Source of the DNA: Aselliscus stoliczkanus
Lineage: Eukaryota; Chordata; Mammalia; Chiroptera; Hipposideridae
Length of the DNA: 64,000 nt
Assembly: GCA_033961575.1 (NCBI GenBank)
Contig: CM066727.1
Location: 2,256,001 to 2,320,000, forward strand
Direction of reading: 5' to 3'
Below the pieces are notes generated by a model. The model made no database searches, was not told where the DNA came from, and saw nothing but the letters and a program-made list of their open reading frames with translations. The translations under genes were made by a program, and so were the position numbers. Of this stretch, positions 12,526 through 24,569 are shown piece by piece; the stretch's first letter is position 1, and every line of letters begins with the position of its first letter.

Positions 12526-13200
12526 TTGAAACTGTTTATTTTTCTATATGAGCAATTATGTTAGCAATTATACAAGAAAAATCTATATTGAAAAAACACG
12601 CAGGAAAATCGATAATGGCAAGAAAATGTTTGTGTTTGTAGAGGGCTAAGAGGGGAATAAAGCACATTTTTAAAAAAATATTCAGTATATCCAGTAAAAT
12701 TTCAACTTTGTGTCCCTGTGTGTATGTGGAGTGGGGGAGGGGTGAAGGGGTGTGTGAGTACATGCTTGTGTGTGTGTTTATGTGCTCACACAATGGAAAA
12801 GTACATCATGATACTGCTGATCCACATGCAATGTCCATTTTCTTCTCTGTGTCTCCTGTTGTCTCGGGAATTTTTATAATACATCTATGTTACTTTTATA
12901 ATAAAATATCATTAACATACTTTTAAACATATTACACATTTTAATTAAAGGTTGAGCTTGAATCTATCTTGCTGAATTACTAAGTCCTCCAAATATTATT
13001 TTAATTAGATTCTATGAAAATGTCTTATTCCAACTAAATTCTTCTTCCAGATTGTATAATGAATATCAATAATTGTTTTCAAATAATTTTGTGATTGTTC
13101 AAAGGTTTTGAAATTCTAAATATTTATGTCCATCAAACTATAAAAATTGTTTGCAACATTGACTTTCTATCAAATGCATAGCTGAGGTATCTCATCAAAA
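12526..13200. other. Unassigned non-coding DNA with TG-rich patch
   Basis: 12705-12790 is a degenerate TG/GGGG-rich simple repeat that makes small artefactual frames on both strands. The rest is AT-rich with no recognisable element. Confidence 0.5.
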
Positions 13201-13210
13201 GAAGTTGTGA

Positions 13211-13374
13211 GGGCCAGCCGAGTGGCTCAGTGGGTTAAGAGCTCGCTCAAGAGTGCGAGCTGAGCTCTGAGCAATGGCGGTTCGATGCCCAGCCCAAGCT
13301 GAGCTGCCGCTGAGCTGCCAACAGGTGGCAGGATGGCTCAGCTAAAAAAAAAAAAGTAAAAAAAAATAAATAAA
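13211..13374 (+). mobile_element. Long tRNA-derived SINE, copy A
   Basis: Starts GGGCCAGCCGAGTGGCTCAG, with A box TGGCTCAGTGGG and B box GGTTCGATGCC, then CAAGCTGAGCTGCCGCTGAG and CAACAGGTGGCAGGATGGCT, and ends in an A-rich tail with AATAAA. It is bounded by perfect 10-bp target-site duplications GAAGTTGTGA (13201-13210 and 13375-13384), so the insertion limits are exact. It is about 164 bp with tail. The head is related to the short SINE family here, but the 3' body is different. Confidence 0.95.
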
Positions 13375-13384
13375 GAAGTTGTGA

Positions 13385-14410
13385 TTTAAATGTATATAAT
13401 TTTAATGGGCTTTCTCTTCTAGCAGTGGGTTTCCATGGGTATTTTACTACCTTCCCTATTCTATTAATAAATACTTATTAATGTAGAAAAAAAAAGAAAA
13501 AAAAAACACCTTATGCCCTTAAACTACAAACCCATGAAAATTTTGACTAGAAATCAGTGATATTTTTTTCAAATGTTATTCATGTCTTCTTTTTATGACA
13601 TAGCTCAATCTGTGTACAGCAGTATGGATATACATAATTCTCTCATTCAAATATCCTCTTTTCCTCATAAATATGGAAAAGTGTAAATTTAACTGAACCC
13701 CTTAACCAAAGCACTTTGATTTTCAGAAAATGACACAGCTAATGGAGAGAGCAACCGCTGATGATGAAAGGATGCCACCAACGCCCTCAGACATGTCATT
13801 TACTTAATTATCATAAGGTATTCTAAGCAATGCTTTCACGTTGTTTATGAGACACATACAATCCTGAGTGAAATCACCCTTAATTTAGGGTAATAGAGGA
13901 TTTTATTACACTTGCCTTAGTCTAGCCACTTAAAACTGTGACTTTGCTGTGTGCCAAAATAAAACGATAATTTAGAGCTAGCCTTAGTAAAACACCAGGA
14001 AAACTACTATAACATATTGACTTTGTTGCATCACTGATAATGGTATTACTAATTAAAAGATCAAGAATGTGCCATAAAGATATCTTCATTTGGTTTTATT
14101 ATGCTATCACATCAATTTGTGGGCAATTACTGTAGTTGAATGGTTGCCCTTATTGTCACACATTCTCAAAACGTCTTTTATCTCACTTAGTATTTAAATA
14201 GCAAATAATAAATACAGGATGGCATGTATGCATTGACCTTTAGAGTAAGCATTTTATTAAGACCATAGGAATTAAAAAGGGATGTGCAACTCATATACAG
14301 TAGAAAAAGTTAAATGAAGGCTAAGCAGTGAGTAGGACAGCCAGACCCATATTGTATTTGGAGTAACAAATGCACTGCCTCACCTTTAGGCTGAATTTGG
14401 CATGGTTTTA
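13385..14410. other. Unassigned non-coding DNA, AT-rich
   Basis: A-rich run at 13485-13507. No coding signal and no repeat family recognised. Confidence 0.5.
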
Positions 14411-14464
14411 AGTGTGTGTGTGTAACTGTGTGTATACACACACAGATAGATACAACACACACAC

Positions 14465-14503
<39 letters not shown>
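14411..14503. repeat. Compound TG/CA microsatellite with internal inverted symmetry
   Basis: A short (TG)n run, a TGTGTATACACACAC centre, then GATAGATA and a long (CA)n run ending about 14500. TG followed by CA makes a perfect inverted-repeat centre at TGTGTGTATACACACACA. The minus-strand frame of valines and cysteines is an artefact. Confidence 0.95.
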
Positions 14504-14506
<3 letters not shown>

Positions 14507-15000
14507 TCACGCCCCTCAGGGTTTAAGGGTTATGTTCCTACCAGGACATTGCTAGTCACAAAATCTGCATACAAATAGTGAACTTCTGGCTAACTGGACT
14601 ACTCTAGGGATATTTTGCATGTACTGTTTCTCCCTGAGGTGTGGTTCTCAAACTGAACTACAAGGAATCCCATAGCGTTTTTGCAGAAGTTCTGTTGTCT
14701 ACAGGTGGCGGGGTACCGACCTCTCTTGGCTGCCCTTTTCTGGCTGCCCCACATCCCTCTCAAACAGATCTGCTCCTTTTGGCATTTGAATAGGAATGCA
14801 TAAAAAATTGTTACTAAATGCACAAAAACAAAGTTAAAAACTACTAACATATGTTGTTCTGTTTGGTTTACTTTTTGTGCATTTTGAAGAATTTTAGTAC
14901 TTGTCACTGCCTTATATAAAGTATATAGAAGACAATTTTTCGTTGTCCTAATATCTGCAGAACTAGAAGTGGACAAAGTACTCTGAGATTCAATATATTC
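14504..15000. other. Unassigned non-coding DNA
   Basis: A 134-codon frame on the minus strand (14599-15003) has no recognisable domain. GTGGTTCTCAAACTG at 14641 resembles the end of a MER5/hAT-type element but the rest does not follow, so no call is made. Confidence 0.4.
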
Positions 15001-15021
15001 CATTTTTGAAAGATGTCATAT

Positions 15022-15679
15022 TTTTTAAATTAAATTATTTGTTGGGGCAACATTGATTGGTAAAGTTACATAGGTTTCAGGTGTATAATTCTATAATACA
15101 TCATCCATCTCTATATATATTGCATTGTGCGTTCACCACCCAGAGTCAGTTCGCCTTCTATCACCATATGTCTGACACCCTTTACCCTCGTTGACCACAT
15201 GCCTCCCCGCTCCCCTCTGGGAACTACTAAATTGCTTTCTGTGTCTACGACTTTTGTTTCTTTGTTTTTTGGTCTTGTTTGTTGCTTCTAGTTTTATATC
15301 CCACATATGAGTGAAGTCATGTGGTTCTTGAATTTTTCAGTCTGACTTATTTAGCTTAGCATGATAATCTCAAGATCCATCCCTGTTGATGCAAATGGCA
15401 CTATTTCATCTTTTCTTATGGCAGAATAGGATTCCATTGTATAAATGTACCACATCTTCTTCATAAAATCATCTATCAAAGGACACTTTGGTTGTGTCCA
15501 TGACTTGGCCACCATAAATAATGTTGCAATGAACACTGGAGCATATACATCTTTATTGATCAATGTTTTCAAATTTTGTGGTGCACAGCCGGAAGAGGGA
15601 CTGCTGGGTCATATGGCAATTCAGTTCTTAACGTTCTGAGGCAGCCCCATGCTAGTTTCCATAGTGGCTGCATAATTTT
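15022..15679 (-). mobile_element. 5'-truncated L1, antisense, with target-site duplication
   Basis: The antisense L1 3' end begins with a short T run at 15022, then GTTGGGGCAACATTGATTGG, TACATAGGTTTCAGGTGTAT, and the classical blocks CATCCCTGTTGATGCAAATG, GGATTCCATTGTATAAATG, AATAATGTTGCAATGAACA and GCTGGGTCATATGGCAATTC. It ends at CCATAGTGGCTGCATAATTT. Imperfect 21-bp target-site duplications flank it (15001-15021 and about 15680-15700; three mismatches), which fixes a 658-bp insertion with strong 5' truncation. It contains the tail end of ORF2 and the 3' UTR only; frames are broken. Confidence 0.93.
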
Positions 15680-15700
15680 CATTTTCGAAAGATGGCAGAT

Positions 15701-16683
15701 ATTTGACTAAGTTATATAAGAACATATCTTGGAAGTTCCCCAATAGTTGTTTTTGGCAAAATTATAAGTGGGTGCTCAGATTAATAGGTGAAAATATTAT
15801 GAAAAATGGGATATTTACATAGACTCACTGTATCTCTCAATAAAATACTATTTATGAAAAAGAAAAAAATTCAGTTGAAATGCCTGCAATGATTCACTAA
15901 AGACACAATGTAATTCTGAGTATTTCTGCCCCCTTTAAAAAAAAAATCTAAATCTAATCATGAGGAAACAAACTCAAACTGAGAGACAGCCTACAAAATA
16001 AAGGGCCTATACTCCTGAAAAGTGTCAGCATCAGAAAGATATGGGAAGACCTTCATGTTAAGGGAGATAATGGAGCGATGACAACAAAATGGAATGTGTA
16101 AGGCTACCCTGGAGTTTGCACACACGCAAAGAAAAAGATCTGTGAGGTAACTGGTCAAATTTGAAATAGGTCTATAAATTAGGTAATGGAATTGATTCAT
16201 TGCTAGTGTCTTGATTTTAAAAAAATCATATGGTCATTATGAAAGAGCGATCCTTGTTTTTCCTCTCAAACATTTTAGGAATATGTGTAAACAGAAAACA
16301 TAATTAAGCATGTGATAAAATACTAACATTTGGGGAATCTTGGTGAAGGGTGCATGGAATTTTTGGACTATTTATGTCCTTATAAGCCTGAAATAATTTT
16401 TTAAAAGTTTCTAAAACCTCTCTTCCATTAAATTATTGTTACTATTATTTTTATCTTCTAAAGAGAGGGCACGACAAAAACCTCAACTCTGTGCCCTGAA
16501 TAAGTAACTGCTCTAGGGACATATGTATTACAGCATAGTTTCAGCGATAGAATTTGAAGCCTGAATACTGACCATGAGTGAGTGGGTGATCCTTTTTTGT
16601 ATTCATCTGACGGGAAAGCCTTTCTGCTTTTGTTGTTTTTCCTGTAAGTGTTGATGCTTTCTGGTCACCTCAACCTTCATATT
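15701..16683. other. Unassigned non-coding DNA
   Basis: AT-rich unique sequence. The T/TG-rich segment at 16684 onward belongs to the following SINE. Nothing else visible. Confidence 0.5.
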
Positions 16684-16811
16684 TGTTTTTTGTTTTGTTT
16701 TGTTTTGTTTTTTATTGAGGGCAGTGTCACTGGCCCTCCTATGTGGGATCCGAACCGGGGCCGCTGGCTTCCCAAGCCAGCGCTTAACCACCGTGCCACT
16801 CGGCCGGCTCT
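16684..16811 (-). mobile_element. Short tRNA-derived SINE (Ves-related), copy 2
   Basis: Minus-strand head GAGCCGGCCGAGTGGCACGG, B box GGTTCGGATCC, and the 3' hairpin GAGGGCCAGTGACACTGCCC TC (10-bp stem with one bulged base) before an AAAACAAAAC-type tail. Target-site duplications TCAACCTTCATATT are perfect (16670-16683 and 16812-16825). Confidence 0.95.
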
Positions 16812-16825
16812 TCAACCTTCATATT

Positions 16826-18250
16826 AAGCAGAGTCTGAATTTTAATCATGACACATATATTCAAGCAGATCAAAATGGCCTACAATATTTAAAACATTTT
16901 GTGGGTGAATTCCCAGGCACGTCCACAAATTCACTGACAGAATTGTTCTCTAAAATCAGTGGATTCTGAGAGGATGGAAAATAAAAGATCTGTTCTTAAA
17001 GAGGCCCCTGGTCACTTGTCTCTGGTTTAAACTTCAAAATATGTCCCTTTCCTGGAATATAATCTGAACTATTTTCTTTCAGACACCCAGATGATCAATT
17101 CTGTTTGTGTACTTTTATTCCTCAAAATTCATTAAAAACCCCTAGTTCTCCAAATTGGCCCTATCTTTGGGAGTCGGTCGTGTGGGCTGGGTTTCCAGGT
17201 AACCCCCACAGCCAGTGATCCCACACCTTGACTCTCAGTGTCTCATTTCTCAACACCACAGTAATAACAAAGAAACACGAGAATTCCTGGACTCACATTT
17301 TTCACCCCCAATTCAAATGTGAAGGGTTAGATTTCCAGGACATCTAAGAACCCCAGAATACCTCATTATAAAAATGTCTAATTTGAGACCCAGAAAATGT
17401 GACATGGCCTGTCCAAACTACTGAAAAACTAAGTGACACCCATTTGAAGAGCAATCTTCACTAACCTGACCATGAAAAAAAGACCTTTAAAAAAATAACT
17501 GCTTGCTTTAGAAAATTGTGTTTATAGACGTAAGAGGAATATAATTGGAAAGATAACATCTGTATGATGTAGGTAAATTGAACTGATCACTAGCTTCATA
17601 AGAAATTAACTATATTTAAAAATACTATTGGCATAGAACTCATTGTAACGTTTTTACATAAATAGCAATCTATACAGTGTAAATTAAAGGCACTTTCTTT
17701 TGCAGAAATGATATAGTATGAATATCTTGAATAGTCTAAGTGCTGAACCTTTTCAATTATTTTCATAGTGAGTCGATATTCTCTACTTACTGTCTGTACT
17801 TCAAACTGTAATTGCCGGTAGTGAAAGCCACTGACTCAGAGAACTTTGAGAAACCAGTCCCGTTAAAGGACATGTATTCACACAATTCAGAATGAGTACC
17901 ACCATTAGGGAAACCAATGCACTGGTTATCCCCAGTGTTGGCGAGGCTCCATCTGTTATATTACCCAGGTCAGTGGCCTCAGCATCTCTCAGCGTTTGCT
18001 GCCTGTTTCCTTTCCTTAGCGTCCTGGGGGTGAAAGACACACACCAGTCTGCACTGGGGACGAGGACACAGGCGAGAAGCCGTGGTGACCTTCGCCACCA
18101 AGACCCACTGCAGTGTGTTATGAAAGGTAAGTGTCGGTGTCAGCCAGTAACTATTCTGGAAACAGTGCTGTTAGGCAGAGGAATGTCGTGACTATTCACA
18201 AGTTTTCGCGCCTGTTACCGCTGTGAGGATCAGTTTTATTGATAGGGCAA
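16826..18250. other. Unassigned non-coding DNA
   Basis: 17040-17500 and 17800-18190 are less AT-rich than the surroundings. At 18121-18133 the phrase TGAAAGGTAAGTG fits a splice-donor consensus, but the upstream frame (17892-18191) has no recognisable domain and one good donor is expected by chance in a region of this size. No gene is called. Confidence 0.45.
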
Positions 18251-18254
18251 ATTT

Positions 18255-18400
18255 GTTTAGAGACTCTGTTCCAGACACCACTGAAAGCACTTTAAAAATA
18301 TCGTCTAAGCCATTATCTCTATATCTGTGGATTAGGTACCTATGACGTAGGCATCGCTTTTATCCTCATTTCAAAAGTAATGCAAACAAAATGAGGATGT
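18255..18400 (-). repeat. MIR fragment, antisense
   Basis: CACTTTAAAAATATCGTCTA, CCTATGACGTAGGCATC and TTTTATCCTCATTTCAAAAG follow the order of antisense MIR (a CTTTACATGTAT, CCTATGAGGTAGG, TTATCCCCATTTTA series). Confidence 0.6.
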
Positions 18401-18805
18401 GGAGAGGACTGTAAGGGGCCTTGATCCCAGCCCCCTGAAACAGGCCTGGGAGAGAGTGAGCCCAGAGCTTCAGCACCCGTCCACTCCCGGTTGCATTCTT
18501 TGGGAGCAGACGTTGAAAGGATCATCGCTTTCTTACTGAATGACGTCATATGCTCTTGTCAGACACCGTTTTACGACGTGTCTGTTGGCCTGACTCTGGG
18601 CTCCTCTCATCTGCCCCACTGAGCTGTCTGTCTATCCACTCACCAATTCCAAACCACTTTGCTTATTTACCTCAGTAAGTTTTCAAATCATGTAGAAGTC
18701 TCCCAACTTTGTTCTTAAACCTTAAAAGTCATTTTGGCTATTCTAGAGCCTCTGAAATTTCATATACATTTTAGAATCAGTATGTCAATTTCTACACACA
18801 CCAAA

Positions 18806-18846
18806 AAAGAAAGAGAGAGAGGAAGGGAGGGAGGATGTGAGGGAGG

Positions 18847-18898
<52 letters not shown>

Positions 18899-18911
18899 AG
18901 AAGAAAGGGGC
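18806..18911. repeat. (GA)n microsatellite in a polypurine tract
   Basis: About 22 uninterrupted GA units at 18850-18894 inside ~100 bases that are almost entirely purine on the + strand. It lies where an A-rich stretch of the host L1 would be, so it probably grew from that stretch. Confidence 0.95.
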
Positions 18912-19457
18912 GAAGGCCTGCAGGCTCTTGATTGCAAGGCTGTTGATTCTATGGGCCATCTACAGACAGGTAGGTTTACACCGTAAAAATATTGTCTGCG
19001 CCATTATCTCTATATCTATACTTCTTTTAATTAGGTCTTTTATAATCCCTCTCATTTACGTTTTACAGTTTCAGCATAGTCTTGTGTGTATTTTGTTAAT
19101 TTTATTCCTAAGAATTTATATTTTGATGCTATTATAAATAGTACAATTTTTAATATTTCATGATCCAGTGGTTCATTGCTGGTATTAATTTAAATTTCGG
19201 CCTTGATACCAGGCAACATTGTTATACCACCTGTTCTAGTAGCTTTTTATAGATTTAAAAAAAATACACAGTGGTGATGATTTTCTTGCCTCATAGTACT
19301 GCTGGGAACTCTACTACTATTTGAATAAAAGTTGTAAAAATAGGCATTTTTGCCTTGTTCCTGATCTTATGAGGAACTCATTGTCTTTCATCAAGTAAGA
19401 AATTAGCTATAAGATTTCGATAGGTGCCTGGTTTTCAGAGTTTTCCTTTAGTATCTG

Positions 19458-19537
19458 TTGGGTTGTTGGAAAAGTTATGACACATTTTTGCAATAAAAAC
19501 ACAGAAAAAATACATCATGACTTTTCCAACAACCCAA
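19458..19537. mobile_element. 80-bp mariner-type MITE
   Basis: Terminal inverted repeats TTGGGTTGTTGGAAAAGTTA and the complement of TCATGACTTTTCCAACAACC AA, with a short AT-rich centre (TTGCAATAAAAACAC). Right flank is TA; the left flank is TG, a probable decayed TA. Size and layout match the known MADE1-type MITEs, which derive from mariner, although the terminal repeat differs. It is inserted in the antisense L1. Confidence 0.92.
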
Positions 19538-20280
19538 TAGTTAGCTGAGTTTATATCGTGAATAGTGTGGAATTTTTGTCAAAAGACTTATCTGCCTCTA
19601 TTGGTCTGATCATATGGTTTCTCCTTTTTTAGCCTGTTAATACTGTATATTAGATTGATTTTTCAAGTGTTCAAACAGTCTTCTATTCCTGGGATGGACC
19701 TACTTGGTCATGGCACGCTATAATTTTTATAAAGTGCTGAAACTGGTTTGCTGACATTTTGTAAGGTATTTTGTGTTTCCATTTTCATCTAGTGCAAAAT
19801 GTTTCATTTTCCTTGTGATGTCTTCTTTGACCCATGGGTTACTCCCAAATATTTGGAGGTTTTCCAGATACTCTTTTATTAATTGCTAGTCTAATTCTGT
19901 TGTCAGATAATAGATTTCATATAACTTCAAACATGTTACATTCATCAAGTCATTTTTTAATCACCAAGAATATAGTTTATCTTGGTAAATGCCCCAAGTG
20001 CACTTGAAAGGAGTGTGTGCTCTGCTGTTGTCCAACAAGATTTTAAAAATAGCTGTTAGGACAATCTCATGAAGAGGGTTAATCAAGTTTCCACACCCTT
20101 ATTATTCTATGTTGCTTATTCTATCAATTATTGCAAAGAATCAATAAAATCTCCAACTCTAATTGTAGATTTGTCTATTTCACTTCTCAAATCTATCAGC
20201 TTTTGTTGCCATTATCTTGAAGCTCTGTTGTTAAGTACATATACATTTAGGACTACTATACCCTTTTAATCAATTGACTC

Positions 20281-20390
20281 TTTTTTTATTTTTTTAGAAG
20301 ACAGTGTCACTGGCCCTCATATGAGGGCTCCAAACCGGGGCCGCTGGCGTCCCAAGCCAGCGCTTAACCACCGCGCCACTCTGCCGGCCC
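20281..20390 (-). mobile_element. Short tRNA-derived SINE (Ves-related), copy 3
   Basis: Same family as the copies at 7277, 16684, 44675 and 57337. Minus-strand head GGGCCGGCAGAGTGGCGCGG, B box GGTTTGGAGCC, 3' hairpin partly decayed. Target-site duplications CAATTGACTC (20271-20280) and CAACTGACTC (20391-20400) differ by one base. It splits the antisense L1. Confidence 0.95.
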
Positions 20391-21690
20391 CAACTGACTC
20401 CTTTGTTGTTATGCATTGTCTGCCTTTGTTTCTGGAATATCCCTTGTTCTTAAATATTTGTCTGATATTAATATAACAGCTCAGCTTTCTTTTACTGGGG
20501 TTTGTATTACATATTATTTTCTGCCTTTTTATTTTTAACGTTTCTGTGGCTTTATATGAATGTAAATTCCTAATAGGTGACAGATAGTTGGGCTTGGTTA
20601 TAACTCATAATTCTTCCTTTTATTGGGGGATTTTAGACCATTAATCCAATATATGTTATTAATACAGGTAGATGTAAATAGACAGGCTTACCATTTGTTT
20701 CAAAAAATTTTTCTCCACTTTTGTTCATTGTTTCTTTTTTCCTTGTTCGCCACCTTTTTATGGATTAATAAATTTTAAAATTTCATTTTATTTCCATCTT
20801 TCACTTATCTGCCAAATCTTACTCTTTCACTGTCATTATATTTTTTGGTTGCATTAGGGTTGTCTCATACATTTGTTTATCTTACTACAGCTTCACGTCA
20901 CACAGTGCTGAAGTGTCACAACCTCATACGTCTCGTTCCCCCGGCATGTCCTGTGTGCTGTTATTATCACGTTTTATTGTGCATATGTTGTAAACACAAA
21001 AGTACACTATTTTTGTTTTTTTGCTTTAAACCGTCAATTATTTGTAGTCAATTATCTCTCAAAGAGGTAAATGAGAAAATATATTTATTCACATGTTTTC
21101 CATTTCAAGAGCTCTCTGTCACTTCTGTATGGCAGTTGGTATTATTTTCCTTTGGCAAGTACACTGCTTTCAGATATTTTTTATACTGTGCATCTGCTGG
21201 CAATGAATCTTCTGAACTTTTTTTTGGAAAATGTTTTCTCTGGTTATAAAATTCTAAGGCACAGATATTCTTTGCCCTTTCTGTACTTCTATTGTCTTCT
21301 GGATTGTACAGCTTACCTTCTGAGAATAAATCTGCTATCATTTTATGTGTGTGCCTCTGTACATAATATATCTTTTATCTCTGGATGTCTACAAGATTGC
21401 TTTTTATGCTTGGCTTCCAGGAGTGTGATTTTAGAGTGACTTGCTATGGTTTTCTTTATGTTTATTTGCTTGGTATTGGTTATCCTTCTTGGATCTGTAC
21501 GTTTACACTTTGTCTCAAATCTGAAATTTTCCAGCCAATGTTCTTCAACTTTTTTATTTTGTTTTTGCTTCCTGTACCTTCCAACACCTCTATGCATTCA
21601 TGTTACATGTATAATGGATCACTTGATTTTGTCCCACAGGTCAAGACATGCTCTATTCTTCTTTTTTTTTTTCTTCTTCTTTCCTTTTCT

Positions 21691-24320
21691 CTGAGATTCA
21701 TGGCCAGAAAAGTGGGAAGAAGTGTGGAGGTAACTGCTGGGTAAGGAGCAGAATTATTGGAGACAGTAGAATTGGGGGAGAGAGTATCCTAATCATGATG
21801 ATTAAAAATGGTCCCAGATGTGAACCAAGCATGAAGCACTAAATGGAAAGGGTGGGAAAGCAACGAGCAGGACAGAGGAAGTTACAGTTACTCAGAGCAC
21901 ATAGATATGCAGTCAAAAAAGACAATTTGCACCGGAGTCCTGTAAGAATGGGAATAATGATCACAGCTTCCTCAGACAGCTGTTATTAAGCTTATTGAGT
22001 TAATGCACAGAGAATACTTAAAACAGTGTGTTCCTGTTAAAAATAAAAACCAAAAGGCATGTAGAATCTGCATTTTAACAGTTTGGGTGGGTTCAAAACT
22101 TGGGAGGCTTTAACAAATGTGTGAAGAGAAGATTCAGGGAGCAGGCCCCCATGAAAGAGAGAGGAAGAGGGAAACAGGGGAGAGATGTTGGGTTTGGCTG
22201 CATATCCTGACTGTGACCTTTATAATTGTGGGGTGGGGTTTTCTCCATAACTGATTTCAAACATTGTAATTGATTTTTCATCATATCTGGATGTTGGATA
22301 GATGCTTTAAGATAGATGATGAAGCAGCTCCATCTTACTGGTTTTATGTTTATTGGATATTTTAAAAACACAACATTTTTATAGAAATAACGGAAGGATC
22401 AATTGCTTCTCTCCTATCAACTTGATAATGAATAAAACAATGATCAATGATACGGTTGCTGAATTAGGGGGGACATAGGTAGTTTCTTCAATATGAGTTG
22501 TACAATCAGAAGCGGTTTTAGTATCTGGTTGTCAGTTTTATGAGACATTTCTCTCTGCATGGACTGTTTCAATTTTCAGTGTATTCACTGTCTAGACAAA
22601 ACACAAAGAGAAATTTCCTCAGAGAAGTGATTGGAATAAAAAGAAGTAGAATATTGATGAGGGACTATTGGAAACTATCCAATTTGAAATTGTGTGTATA
22701 ATAATTAATATTAGGTGAACCTGATCTAGAGTTTCCCAATTTGTAAAACAATGTAATAGTATTAATTTTTTAATTAGTGCATCAGTAAGGTCTGCAGATG
22801 CCCCCAAAATTTAGAGGAAGGGATACATATTCAGCATCAGCAGTCTACGAATTAAAGTGTTAACATTATTACGAACAAAGAGAGAAGCTGCCTATAGTGG
22901 GTGGGTCTGCAATTTGGGGGGTCCCTGGTACTGAAAACTTGGTGCTCAAGAACCTGAGGATGGGTGGTTGGTTTGGCAGACACAAAGCTGAGGGAACAAG
23001 GAGAGTGAGAGAGATGAGGGAAAGATAAAATAAGAGAGTATGTCATGGTCCATGCTACAAGCAGTGGGATCGATTCCACTGGGATTCCTGAGGGGTACAA
23101 AACGACCGCCAAAACTGTGCCTCCAACAGATGGACAGTCAGGCGTTTATTTCCCCATGGGCTTCCCTCCTCCATGGGCTGAGGGCTTTCCTGGGAGCACA
23201 ACCTCCCTCACCCAGGATGCAAATCCATACAGCCTGGTGAGGCCAGAAGCTGGCAAGACACATGTGCAGCTTCAGATGGGGAGGTGGCCCTGAGCGTGCG
23301 TGGAACTGCCCACTGCAATTGCCAGGGTCCTGGGGCACGTCCTGGGGGCAGTAGGGTCATTTGCTTTCATGCTAAAGACAGAACTGAGCTGCCAGACAAT
23401 GAAAAGGAAGCTTCCTCAGTGGTAATCACTGGAGTGCTAACTAGACGCCTATTGACTGACCTTCCTGCCTACTTACGGAAAAGGGGAAAACTCTGGAAGG
23501 CCTTCGAGGCGGCAACAGAGTATTGACTATGAAGTTTCGCATCCTGCAGTGGAAGAATTAGGTTGGTACCTTTTTTTGGAGCTTGCTGTTTAAGCAAAAA
23601 CTAGAAAAATAAAGGAATCAATTTCCAATTAGAGAAGCCATTTGGCGTTAGCTCATCTGTATAAAGACTAAGAACTCCAGCAAAGAACAGGGAACTCTGC
23701 GGTCGAGCTCCAAGAAGCCTGAGGGTGAGTGTGCGAAGCAGAGAGCTGTCCTCTATGGCTGAGGCACCAGTGGGCAGTCCCCACATGGGCGTGCCTTCGG
23801 TGCTGTGCTCGGCGCCCTGAGTGGCAGCTTCCTGACATGGCAGGGTCAGGGCACGTGTGCCCTAGCCTGTAGCGACATAGCATCAAGCATGAAGCCACCT
23901 TGAGGCTCTGGGACTGCAAGGAGGTGTCTGATCGTTTTCTTGGTCACGGTCAAATGTCCCCCTGATCAGGTAATTAACAGTTCAATCGTTATTATCTTTT
24001 CCTCAGCACTAACAAACACTGCATAGCATAAAAACAAAAATTGTTCAATTGTAAGAGGTTTCATAACATTAGAATACTATGCTAAGTGAATATTTCTTTA
24101 CAAAGGTCTATTTTCACTGTATTTCTCTTTTAAAAGATCACTTAATAAAAACTGAGGTCTCCTAATGTTCACAATAGGTGCTGAACTAAGAGTCAAAAAC
24201 TAGGATTTCTTCTTTTGATCATATAACAATCATACCAAGAACTTGGTCCAATTAAGGCTTACTTTTACATTTAATTTTTAGATTTAATTTTTAGGCTAAC
24301 CGAGGGGCAGGAAAGCAGTG
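21691..24320. other. Unassigned non-coding DNA
   Basis: No gene recognised. 23040-23530 is GC-balanced and carries frames of 66-86 codons on both strands; on the minus strand an AATAAA at about 23150 is followed by a CGCCTGACTGTCC stretch, which is reminiscent of an LTR R-U5 but could not be bounded. 23650-23930 also has opposed frames (61-83 codons) without a domain. 22000-22900 and 23950-24320 are AT-rich with nothing visible. Confidence 0.45.
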
Positions 24321-24324
24321 AACA

Positions 24325-24565
24325 AGAACGATGTTGCATCACGGTACAAAGTTATGATTAGTAATCAAACCACGGCGATCTAATGCACAGTATCATGACT
24401 CTAAACAACAATATTATACTATGATTATGTGATGTGATAAATATTGCTATGGCGGCAATAGCAATTTGATATATAAATATACCGAAGTGACATATTGCAC
24501 ACCTTAAATTTATACAATGCTATGTGTTACATAGATTACATGAAAATGTAAAACAAAATCAATTA
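24325..24565 (+). mobile_element. L1 3'-UTR end, sense
   Basis: The block order GGCGATCTAATGCACAGTAT, GATTATGTGATGTGATAA, GACATATTGCACACCTTAAA, TTTATACAATGCTATGTG and a final AAAATGTAAAAC matches the L1MA/L1MB-type 3' UTR terminus. It ends where the next sense L1 piece begins. Confidence 0.75.
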
Positions 24566-24569
24566 AAAG

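Larger units (their letters stand above)
18625..21690 (-). mobile_element. Old L1 copy, antisense, about 3 kb of ORF2 region
   Basis: Reading the + strand, the blocks appear in antisense L1 ORF2 order: TTGGCTATTCTAGAGCCTCT and GTCAATTTCTACACACACC (18735-18805); TTTTATTCCTAAGAATTTA (19095); GCCTTGTTCCTGATCTTATG (19350); ATCTGCCTCTATTGGTCTGA (19589); TTCTATTCCTGGGATGGACC (19680); TTGACCCATGGGTTACTCCC (19828); CTAATTGTAGATTTGTC (20158). These are reverse-transcriptase then endonuclease-side sequences. All frames are disrupted. It is interrupted by a GA expansion, an 80-bp mariner MITE and a short SINE, each of which is therefore younger than this L1. The last ~600 bases (21070-21690) are assigned with less certainty. 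Confidence 0.85.

Noticed and set aside
18121..18133. Good splice-donor consensus after an open frame
   Set aside because: A single donor is common by chance and the frame upstream resembles no protein.
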